Assembly (NCBI GenBank): GCA_015852425.1
Contig: JAAAIG010000451.1
Location: forward strand, 1 to 25,537
DNA from: Gryganskiella cystojenkinii
Lineage: Eukaryota; Mortierellomycota; Mortierellomycetes; Mortierellales; Mortierellaceae
Direction of reading: 5' to 3'
Length of the DNA: 25,537 nucleotides
Every line of letters begins with the position of its first letter. The stretch's first letter is position 1. The position numbers were made by a program, and so were the translations under genes. Below are positions 1 through 10,600 of this stretch, piece by piece. The notes below the pieces were generated by a model. The model ran no database searches. It had not been told where the DNA came from and worked only from the letters and a program-made list of their open reading frames with translations.

Positions 1-18
1 TGGAAGCTATTTAACAGC

Positions 19-1662
19 TTAGAATCCTATGGGATGTTGGTGATGTTGCGGTTGGTGGTGGTGTTGGTGGTGATTCAGCCCTTGAGGATGATGATGGTGC
101 GGTTGTGCTTGTTGGTGGTGCTGAAGAGGATGGTGGTGTTGCGAGTGAGGGGGTTGTTGGTGGAGATGCTGTGGCTGTTGATGAAGATGACCATGCTGTT
201 GACCATGCGTATGCCCGGGGTGAGGATGCTGTTGTTGTTGGTTTGGGTGTGCATGAGGATGAGGCAACTCATGAGGTTGATGATGCGACATGGCGTGGAT
301 CGCCATCGAGTGAGGGTGCTGCTGAGGGTGCTGAGGCTGTTGTTGCAAGTTGTTGAGGACCGGGTCACAGAGCTGCAACTGACTTTGGGTCTGTTGCTGA
401 TGGAATGCTGCCGCTTGCTTGGCTGCTTCTTCCTCTGCGCGCTTATGCCGCCTCCACGCCTTACGAAGTTCTTTGAACTCTGTTTAAAGAGAAGATATAG
501 GACATAGTAAAGAAAAGAAGTGCGTAAAGGAGCAATGAGCAAACTGATCTTCAAATGAGCACGACAATAAAACATCTCGCGTTCTTTACGCGTGTCCCTT
601 CAATCATTTCTTACCTGATGGGTGACGCTTGGGTCCATGCTTTTGCATGTTGACATGGGCGTTGAGATGGTTCAAGGTACCGTAACTCTTCTCGCAGTCC
701 TGCCAGTTGCAGACATACAGACGCTCAATTTCATCGAACCGCCGGCGTGGTCGCTTCTTCGAGTTCACGCCAGAGAGGGGCACGAACGAGTACGAGGTCG
801 CCTTGCCATCTGCACCCATGGTAGGATCACCCTGCATCAAGTCGCCACTGTGAAGCCAGGGGCTGTGTTGTTGAGGCGAGGAATGATGCGATGGCGGCGC
901 GGCATGAATACTCTGCGTATACGATCCATTATGCGATAGCAACTGCGAGGGATGAGACGGTGGCGAATGCTGATGGAGACTCATCGCGTCCATGTAGCCA
1001 ACAATGGGTGAAGACCGAACCATACCGTTCTGGACTGGTGTGGCGTTCACTCCGACAAGCCCTCCATGCGAAAAGGGACTACCAGCAATCAAGGGACTGG
1101 AGCTCGAATTCTCAGGGCTGGTCAGGTTTGTGACCAGGAGGCCAGAGCTTGTATCGATCGAAGGCACAAATGGGTATGTAACACGTCTGCCATAGCTTGG
1201 ATGGACATTCACGTTAGGATGTTGATGTTGCGATTGATGTTGATGTTGATGCTGATGAGGCGGCTGTGATTGATGAGGGGGAATCATCATTGGGTTCGTC
1301 GACACTTGATGGTCCCGAGAAAAATGTGATGGTGGGATGGAGGAGTCATTTGACAACGGATCCTGAGCGTAGATGCCGCTCCCGCTATTTGGCGGTGGGG
1401 CCACATCGGCGAAAGAGACAGGTGCATAATAGCCTACTGGTGGAGGTTGGGTGTTGACAACAGCAATGTGGGCCTCAAGCATCGAGTCTGTAACGGCCGG
1501 CATGGTCGGAACGGATTGCAATGGTGGCGAGTCCTGTGCGATTCTGTGAAGAGTTTCAGTCAAAGGTGGAAGATGGAGGTGTGAAGAAGATGATGAAGAT
1601 AATTCTGATGCTGTGCTGTTGTTTCGGCTGTAGGCGTCCTGCGCCGTTACTGTGTTGGACAT
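19..1662 (-). CDS. Fungal C2H2 zinc-finger transcription factor with His-rich tail (2 exons)
   Basis: Probable nuclear DNA-binding regulator. Exons are 1662-615 and 479-19; the 135-nt intron (614-480) has GTAAGA donor and ACAG acceptor, and splicing gives exactly 503 codons (502 residues). One finger has C318, C323, H336 and H342 (C-X4-C-X12-H-X5-H), preceded by a basic stretch and FDEIERLYVC. The join falls in KRHPS/EFKELRKAW, so splicing rebuilds a finger followed by a basic, Glu-rich helix (about 350-373), an arrangement I recall from conserved ascomycete single-finger proteins. The N-terminal 300 residues are Ser/Pro/His-rich and disordered. In the last 119 residues 37 are His. I chose ATG 1662 (A at -3); in-frame ATG 1698 would add 12 residues. 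Target genes cannot be told. Family call is firm, exact orthologue is not. Confidence 0.85.
480..614 (-). other. Intron of the C2H2 factor gene
   Basis: Donor GTAAGA begins at 614 and the acceptor AG lies at 481-480. Without splicing the frame ends three codons into the intron, just after the finger. Splicing creates the Glu codon that opens the conserved basic helix. Confidence 0.85.
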
Positions 1663-2205
1663 AATTTCGAATGACAAGGGACTGCGGACTGCAAGCATTG
1701 GATGACCCCTTACTAAGAAGGCAGCTTTGATGAGATTATTGTGTCTAGGGTTGTCAAGGAGTGACAAGTATCGTTGTTGTCGTTTTTTGATTCGTTATCG
1801 CTTCCGGCGCGCTATCGAGGGTCTAAAGAAATGGGATCGTCGTTAGAATTTATGTTGTCGTTCGGAAAGGAGGTGCGCCAAAACAAATGCGAGTGTGGGA
1901 GGCGATGGCGAGAGAAGGGGAACAAAAAGAAACAAAAGAATGCGTTTTTTAATAAGCTGAAAGCGATCCAATCCCCCAAAGGTGTTGTTGGATCGAGCAT
2001 GATGGGAGCGTTCCCCCCTTTTTTTCTGCCAGTTTTGAATAGGTAGAGATCGTCGCAAATAGCTCAGAAAAAAGGGAGTCGTGTGTGGGAAATTCAAGTC
2101 GACCCATTTGGGGTCCTGTTCTTCCTCCGTCTCTCCCCTCATCCTCGTCCTCCTCCTTTTTCAAGGCGAGTGGAACAAGAGCTGTTTACAAAGGGAAGAC
2201 GTAGT

Positions 2206-2213
2206 TTACGTCA
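2206..2213. promoter_or_regulatory. CRE-like site TTACGTCA upstream of the C2H2 factor
   Basis: TTACGTCA differs from the CRE/ATF palindrome TGACGTCA at one base. It lies about 545 nt upstream of the chosen start of the factor. An 8-mer can occur by chance, so function is unproven. Confidence 0.25.
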
Positions 2214-3764
2214 TTCAGCAAGGGGAGAGGGGAGAGGAGGGTTCAGAAAAGAAGAAGGAGAGAGGGGAGAGAAAGCACAAACGGATAAAAGGAAGAATAA
2301 TGTTGTGCAGAGAAGACACAGGAGAGGAAAGGCGAGGAAGGGATGGATAGGCAAGATGGCGCAACACATTGCTGAGTTGCCTGTGGGTGTTCCATCCTTG
2401 TTCTGTCGCGTGAAGTTGGGCAGTAAATTGCAGAAGGAAGGACTCGTGGTGATGAAAAAGCAACGAAGTGTTGAAGGCCGGAAAATGGATGCAGATTTGA
2501 TCCCATCGATTGTCGCGCGAATCAGGCGCAAATGGCGAAGCGTTTGAGGATCCTTTTGATTGTAACTTACATGAAAAGGTGATGCCTATCTTCTTTTGTT
2601 TCGTCTCTCTGGATTCTTGGATGGCCGATCTTTATTCGGGGTCTATTGCACGAGGTAGACATGAAAATTAACGGGTTAGCACGAAATGTTATTTTCGATA
2701 ATCGAGAATTGCCCTCCACTCTCTCCCTCTCTCTCTATCTAGTTCTCTTATTTTGCCCCCAATCCTCCACATTCAATATGTGACACACACACATCCCGGA
2801 ACAACGAGAACAGCACTGAAAAAGGCGGAGAACCATGATTTTTTTGGTTGCCAAAAGGAGAGACAGAAGTGTTGGGAGTCAAAGAGGGGAAATAGGGATG
2901 GACGAGAGAGCGCTCAAATTACAATCAGCCGGAAGGACAGACGAGAGAAAGGGACGGAGGGAGGGACAGAAGTATGTCGGGGTACAAGATTGGATGGGCG
3001 TGGGGTTGCAATCTCTCTCGTTCTCTATGTCTTCATGCAAAAAGTCTTTCTGGATACAAATGGGGAAAGGAAAGTGGGATCTCTCGAGAAGATTGCTAGG
3101 TTTGACATCGTACTGAACAAAACGTCATGTTCCCTTTCGAGCCGACTAGTACCGATTACTGACAAAGAAGTAGTGACGATGACGATGATGATAATGTTTT
3201 ACTCTTTCCTCCGCCGAAATATGTGGCGGGATGGGTAGGGCGAAAAGGAAGAGAAGAAGTGAATGTCATGAAAGGTAGTAAAAATAAATAAAAAATGTTG
3301 GAAGGAAGTGTCGTTTGTTCAAAGACTGATAATAAGAAGGATCGTCGGTGAGGGTGAAGGATGGAGGTTCGCAGCGCGTGCTTTTCTCTATCGTTCAGAT
3401 TAAAACCCGGAGATCATTGCCGAGTGACAAACCACGAGGGGACTATTTTTTTTTGTCCGCGAGCGAGGCGACGGCCACCTGCATGGCTTATGACTCGGTC
3501 CCAGTAGTTTCTTTGTTGGAAGATCTTCGTACCTTTCATGAGTTGAGTACTGAGTGTTTTGGTATTGTTTTCCCCTCGAATTTGAGTCTAAAGGTTCGAA
3601 TAGTTCGAGTAGCGTCACTATAGTCTACACTGTAGGAACAGAGAAGAGGAAGGAGGCAGGGTGTATTTTTTCGTTGCAGTTTTGTCCTTTCGATAAGAAC
3701 CGAGATTGAATATTTTTTGTTTGTTTACAGGCAGTATAATTCTGCAAAGAGTGGAGAATTGGAT

Positions 3765-3840
3765 GAAAGAGAGACGAGGAAAAGATACGAAGAAGAAAGA
3801 GAGCGAGAAAAAAGAGAAGAAAGGAAGTGAAAAAGAAAAA
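3765..3840. repeat. Polypurine/polypyrimidine tract
   Basis: On the plus strand 71 of 76 bases are purines, made of GA, GAA and A-rich units. Such tracts can exclude nucleosomes or form triplex DNA. If transcribed in the direction of the flanking genes it would give a pyrimidine-rich RNA. No coding sense is visible. Confidence 0.6.
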
Positions 3841-6800
3841 TGGTAGTGGGGAGATGTCCGTTTTTTAAACCAAAATATGGTCAAACAGCTGGGATGGAAA
3901 ACAAAAAAAAGTGATCTGCTCAATTGGAAGGATACCAGGATGAGGAGAACGACAATACGGCGATGGAGCAGTGATTAGGCATAAGGAAGCGAGCCAAAAG
4001 GAACAGAGTTTGCTGCCCTTCAGTCATGAACGTGAGAAGTAAACGCACAAAACAAAAAGAGAACCCAACGAAGACGGACAAGTGATGTCGCCCGATGAAC
4101 AACGATGAACACAAAGAGGGTTGGACAAAATAAAATTGAATATTTTTGATTGAAATAGAGTCCCTGTCCAGCAGGATGATGCACATTGGGAATGATTATT
4201 ATAAATCTATCCAATTCAATCGCACGCCCCCCTCTCTCTTTTTGCCGACCTTTTTTTTTTTTTCCTCTGCGATTTTTCTTGTCGCTCCGCCGGATGTGAG
4301 CAAAGAGTTCTTCCTTTTCAGTTTATTTTTCTGTTTAATTGAAAAGAAAACTGCTCGTGTGTCGTGTCCACCCTCTTAAGTTCTGCGTGGGTACAGTAAC
4401 GGGCAAAGCAAATTTCTGCATGTGCGAATAGAACAAAAGACAATTATTTTTTATCCTATCGGGTTTTCATTCGTACTTCGATACTGCAGCTTGGCGCCAT
4501 TCCCCCTTCCGGGGATTCGAATTTGTCAAAGCCAAGGACAATTGGTAGTGTCTGCGACATAAAACTGGACTACATGAGTATACCGCGTTGGTAGTTGGTT
4601 GAAGTTTTGCATTTTGACTTGAGTCTGTCTTATGTTTTCGTTGTGAATATGGTAAAAAAAATGTCGAATTGCTCAGAAGCCGGTAGGGTGCTCGCGCTGC
4701 TTATGTGTGCTGGAGCCATGCCAAAGTTTCATTGCAATTTCCTGTCGTGGAATGCGAGAGCAACAAATGAACCCCTTCCACTGCTTTCAGGGGAGGAGGG
4801 TCATCGTCGCTGTCCACTCGGGTGAGAGCAACGAGCGAGAAAAAAAGATGGTGCACGAGAATTTTTTTGTTTCGTTTTTGGTGCTCTTTCAAACATCGAG
4901 TTTGGGATTGCCCTAGTAAACTCGTTTGCTCTCGTACCCTGAACTGGCCCTGAGGATTGGGGATTGACTTTTTTTTCTTCTACGAGCTCTCTTTCTATTG
5001 AGCGTCTCGATAAAAACTCAAATCACTCGAAAAAGTAAAGAACTGGCTGGGGCTTTCAAGTTAAAAGGCGGTGCCCGGGCCTGGCTCTTTACTCGTTTAA
5101 CTTGATTCCCCTCTCTCTCGTCCTCTACGTGCAAGTGGGTTGGGGCCCCCTTTGTGCTCCAACAGAAAAAAAGAAAGGTGGGGTCCCAGCGATCGAGCTC
5201 CCAGCTTTTTCACACTTTTTTTTGTTTGCGGTCTCCCAAATCATTTTCAGGCAGATCTCATTGAGCGGAACCTTATAGGGCAGGACCGACAATCCTTCTG
5301 TGCTTCCAAACTAGATGAGATAAAGAAATTGTTGCCTTTTGTCTCCAATTCCCAGCCGACGATGACGACGAGCCTACTGTACGTTCGTCTCCGACATTGC
5401 ATCCAGCACCGCCAAAAAAAACACCATAGTCGTGCATAAACAGAATGCTGTGTTCCCTTCTCCTGAACGCAGGGGCCTTTGTCCATCATCATCATGATGA
5501 TCATCATCATTGTGCAAATGCCGAATGAACATTATGAGGAAATCCAATGATGAGATGATACTTATTATGCTTATTCCATCTCTCCATCTCGTTGGTCGTA
5601 GCACCGAGCTTTTGCATCTTGTTTGAGCAGCAGAAGAGCAGTTCGATTGGATAACCCCTCCACTCATCCACCTTGTGGGATAGAACCACCTCTCGGTTGG
5701 TTGAATGACTATTTTTTATGCTCTTTCTCCGGTGACCTCATTGTTGTCAGTATTGCCCACGACCCTCCCCCTGCCCTGCACCAGAACCTTGTTCAGCGAG
5801 CCGAGATTAGTTAACAGCCTGTTTTGTGAGCAATAAATAAAATAAAATAAAAGAGCTTTCTCTCCATTCCGGAGAAGGGATGGATCTCCATCCCCTTCAT
5901 TCCCTCGGGACTTTACTGTATCGAGTTCAGGCAACCTATCACCTCCTAGGGGTTCTCCTGGCCCTAATTGTTGGCTTTGCTACAACGAAAAAAAAAGAGC
6001 AGGTCTCGCCCTTCTCAACAATCAGCATTCATCCGTGTCTGAAGAGGATCGCGGGGATCGATCTAGGAAAATGCTTTTATGCGCCTCCAAAAAAGCATCG
6101 AGGTCAAGGGAATATGGAATCGAAAGGTCATCGATCTGCAGCGCTGTCCATTCATCGTCTTCGAAACAAAACGAAAAGGTCACATTTTTTTGTTAGCAGT
6201 GCGACGTTGCATCTTTCACAATACAAAATACAAGGGTGAAGATTTCGCTCCCTGGCCACAATTGTTCTTGATACCATTTGACGCTCCTCCTAAAACAAGG
6301 AAAGAAACGAACGAAACACACGATATCCCTTCTTTTTGACGATCACACAGAAATCACCTTGTCCTCCATAACAACAAAAGAACGAAGAAGGGGGAAAAGC
6401 AAAGCGCATCGTCTTTGCCGCATTGTTACTTCTTTTTCCCAACGATCTCGTCATCGTGGTGATCCCAGTTCTCACAAAACTGATCAGGGTGCACGGGTGG
6501 GCGGGGGAGAGTTGTTGTTGACAGTTGTTTATTGTCCCTATTGTTATCCCCCGGCCCCTTTTCATCCAATCGCTCTCATGGTCAAGACGCATCATGCTTG
6601 ATGGGAGATTGGAAGGCCACACAGGCATTGCTGTAGCCCCCAACTACATCAATCGTCTATTCAATAGGGATCAAATATCAATACAATAAACAAAATTGCA
6701 AAGCGTTGGCGGGCGAAAAAGAGAGGGGGAGCAATGACGGCATTTTGCCTGCACCTTGATTTGCGGACGTGAATGGTTGAACACACGAAGAAAATCCGCA

Positions 6801-7670
6801 ATGAAATAGGAAAAAAGGAAGACAGAGCGGACGAGGAAGAAAGGCCGCCTTTGAAAAGCGCTCTTGCTTGCATCCAACTTCGCATCTCGTTTTCGCCTGT
6901 CTTTTCTTCGGACGCGAATATTCAATAGACATTCGTCGTTGTTGTGCGTTATCATGCGTAGCAGGGCGAAGAGGATTACTTTTGATTATCGCTACGTCCT
7001 CACATATTTTTCCTGAATTACGAGATAGCCAAACGAGGATATTAATAGAATCAACTTCCAAAATTGCACGTAAAGGGAGGGGGATGCCAGGGGAAAGAAT
7101 TACGGAACAGCAACGAGATGATGGGTTTCGCTAGATGCTCTTGTGAACTTGGAGTATGCTCAAAAGCGGAGGGCCTCGTCCATTCTATCGAATATACGAA
7201 GAATAACTTCTTTGTCAGCTTTAAACAAGGGAGGAGCGAGAGCTTGTGATCTGCCCTCGTTTTTACGCTTTTATCGTTTGACTAAAAAAAAATTAAATTG
7301 CGAGAAATTAAAAAAAAACCCCGGCCCATGGATACACTCGCTGTCGCATTTGGCTCACTTGGCCGACCCTGAGAGGCTGAGTATTGGAGAGAGTGTAGGA
7401 TTGACCTTGCGGAAGAAAATCTTTGATTGTGCAAAGAAGCCGCCATCTCACTTGCTGCGTCACAAGTTTTCAAATCGCCCTAGAGGTGTTTTTTTTTGTT
7501 TTTCTTTTTTGTGTGTATGTGTGTGTTCGTAATGATACAAGACAAAAACAATTAAACAACCAGAGGGGGAAAACTCGTTATGTACAACGAAAGATAAAGT
7601 AGGAACCAAGAAAAGAAGAAGTAAAAAAAAACGGCAGAAATAAAAGAAACACAGCAACATTATTATTTTT

Positions 7671-10600
7671 TTACGTCGAACGCTTGACGGAGCGAGAGAC
7701 GGAATCAAACAACTTTTCGATATCGGGATCGATCCTCGTGAATGAATGATCCCAGAACGCATATCGAGGGTTCTTGATCAACTCAATAAACGTGATCAGC
7801 AGACCCCAAGGATGTGGACGGTTCACGACCAGACGCTCCAGTAGGACCCTAAAGACAGAAAAAAATAGGGTGAGTTTCATAATTCAAACATCCACATACA
7901 CAACCTCATATTTCAAGTACAAGTCGATCGAAGAAACCCATCTCTTTACCTGGTAATCTGCTCCTTGATCGATTCTTGAGCACTCTCAAAGAACAAATAG
8001 AGCAAGACCCGACTGAAATAATGCGTGTGGCTGTTTGGGTATCGCAACTGGTTCGCAATCGCTGACAAGAAAAGGTATCTTCCCTCCCGATCCAGTGCCA
8101 TCAATAATTGCTGGTAGACATCCATCGAGGGCGTATGCGCGATTGGCGAGGACGACTGACTATCGGTCTTGGAATGCAATTGTGCAATCCCCTGGACTCC
8201 CACATAGAGAACCAAGGCATTCATCATTGGGATATTGTACTTCGTGCCACCCGCGATCAGCGCATCCTGAGTATGGTTCGGGTCCAGAGCCAGAGTCTCC
8301 TGAATGTTCTCCAAGAACGTGGTTGAAGGCACCAAGGCCGTTTTCGGTGACGAAGATGAAGACTCTCCTTCCTGCTGTTCTTGCTCCTCTTCCTCTTGCT
8401 GCTGTTGCTCGCGTGTCCGGAGGTAAAGATCCAGATCTCTCCTAAAATGAATCGGGATCCCACTGGTATAATCCGACAGGACTCGGGGAGGCTGATGAAT
8501 CTCCTGCAGCATATCGACCTTCAAGTTTGGCGTGAACGGATCCGGTAAGCGCATGTTTCTTGGGAACGCACTCAAGATCAAGTTTCGGAGTTGGATGCAA
8601 GAGTTTGGGATCACATCACAGAACGAGAAATGATAATCGCACAAAAACTCGGGGAAGTCGTGCAACAGGACCAGCATCACGCGGAGTGTACCCTTGTAAA
8701 GGGTCCTGGTCGTGTCCCGGAGTTCACCACCCGACAAGAATGGGACCAGGAATCGAAACAGCGAGACGAGAAGCTTTTGGAACAAGGGCCAGCCCTTGGC
8801 ACCCTCGGCCAGAAGCAATTTAGGCATGAACGACCGGTGCGAGATCAACGACAACCAACCGAACGTGAATCCTGGGAACACCATGGGCTGCAGCGTCTGG
8901 AATGTATTGCTATTTTGAATGAAAAAACAATGTTAGGGTCATAATATCGTGAAGAATACAGATCATTGCACGGTATACCATAAAATTCAGAATGGTTCAA
9001 AAATGCTTACCTGAACGCGGTCAGGATCTGGAGATACATGGCCGGTTGCGACTCGTACGCAGTCATCATCTCGGTTAAAAGACCAGAGAAGAGACGGAGG
9101 AAAGGCTTTTGGTTGAACTGTCCGCGCCTCTGCTCATGCGCCTGCGCCAACACCAAGACAATGATCGACAACAACGTCGTCAAGTACGTCACCTTGGCAG
9201 CATTGTGATTCGCACCCGTAGGATCCGAGTAATGCTTCACAAGCGTCACAATCAACTTCACAAACGCATCCACTCCCTGGTAGGCCGCCACGGTGTTTGT
9301 GGCCTTGTACTTGAGATAAGACTCGACGCTCATTTCTGTGCACACTCTAAAGAACAAGGAAGAGATTTCCTCACCCTTGAGCACACCTTGTTGCTGAATC
9401 GAGTTGATAAAGGCCCCATAGGCCTTGTCGTTCGAGGTGGGCAATTGGTAGACCCTGATCCACTCTGCAAAAATAAATGCCAACTGCTCCTTCAACAACG
9501 AATTATCCGCAGCCTCCTTTGCTGCGGCAGAGTTGGTCGAGTCCCTCTGCACTTGTGAACGACGACGAATATCCTCGATCAAGAGGACAATCGGCTCTGT
9601 CGATTTGACCTCGGTGGCGTTCCCTGTGCGGATCTGTTGCTGAGCCAATCGGTTCAAGACGTTCAAAGAGTTGATAAACTCGTTCCTGTTGGCGACAGGT
9701 TGTTCGCCCAAAACACACTCCCGAACCAGCTTGACCGTAAACTCGGCGACACCGGGGCGACCAATCTCTATCAATCGTGCCAATTGCATGTCCTGATCCA
9801 CCAAATTGACCAATCCAGCCTTGATCAGGGTAACTGTGACGGGTACGTTCAACTTGCGCTCATCATCCGCATACACAAGCCATTCCGTGACTTCCTTGGC
9901 GACCTTGACGGACAATGCGCAGAGCTGCTCCAAAAGAACGACATAAACTTCGCGGTAAAGTGTCGCCTCGGACTTGTAAAGCAACTGGACAACCTTTTGC
10001 GAGAAGGTCAAGGCCATTTCATCCGCACTAAAGGACTGGGCGGGCAGCAAAGGGACGAGTCTCGTCAACATCTTGACCTCGTGGTTGGGAGGTAAGGCTG
10101 ACCATGGCACCGAGGGAGAGTGGCTGATAAGCTTGTCCAATTCGCTGATAATCTGAGCAAACTTCTCCAATGACTGATGAGCTGTCAGAAGGATAGGTGC
10201 GCTCTCGTATCCGAGATCGCTCGTGCCGAAAGGATATCCTTGCTCATTCTCAACCTTGGCATTAAGAGGTGTACGACCGTTGCGCTCAGAATCGTAAGAA
10301 GCTCCATTTGGTGGAGGTGGAGGTGCCTGTCTTGGCAAACGGGCGAAATCCTCATAGACGCGGAGTTGCTGAGCAGTGAGACCGGTAGGCTTGAGTCGCA
10401 AGGGCTCAGGAAGCGAAGCGGGGTACCGGGAAGAGTTGAAGGTCGCCATGTCGTAGTAAGGTTGGCCCGTCCTCTCACGGTGCTTCTTGCGGTTACTGAA
10501 GGACGATGCGAGACTCTCCTCGATCTCGGGGATAGCTTTCTCCATAGCTGCCTTCTCGATTGCAGAACAAGCCAGGTCCAGGTTATCGTTGACGGTCATC

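Larger units (their letters stand above)
1663..7670. other. Large intergenic region, no supportable gene
   Basis: About 6 kb lies between the start of the C2H2 factor and the stop of NOT1, both on the minus strand. Open frames here are short, many have no ATG, and I recognise no family in them. The left half is purine-rich on the plus strand (strongest at 3765-3840) and parts of the right half are pyrimidine-rich. A CRE-like TTACGTCA lies at 2206-2213. On the minus strand an acceptor-like TTTCTTTAG near 1823 and a donor-like GTAAGT near 2572 could belong to a 5' UTR intron of the factor. NOT1's 3' UTR must occupy the right end. A long regulatory or leader region, or a non-coding transcript, is possible; the sequence alone does not decide. 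Confidence 0.6.

Noticed and set aside
34..507. 157-codon plus-strand frame rich in Met, Leu and Val
   Set aside because: It is the reverse of CAC/CAT/CAG-rich His/Gln codons in the transcription factor tail and crosses its intron.
2083..2547. 154-codon plus-strand frame rich in Arg, Lys and Gly, with pyrimidine-strand shadows
   Set aside because: Its composition follows the local purine bias in every frame; it has no domain and no good start context.
3594..3610. GGTTCGAATAGTTCG, like a tRNA T-arm; also ATTCGAATTTG at 4506-4516
   Set aside because: The bases flanking the TTCGAAT loop do not pair, and no anticodon or D-arm can be placed at the right spacing on either strand.
5483..5515. ATC/GAT triplet palindromes that could be a repeat array
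   Set aside because: They are overlapping simple-sequence palindromes of 10-14 bp with no spaced units; not CRISPR and not a clear binding site.
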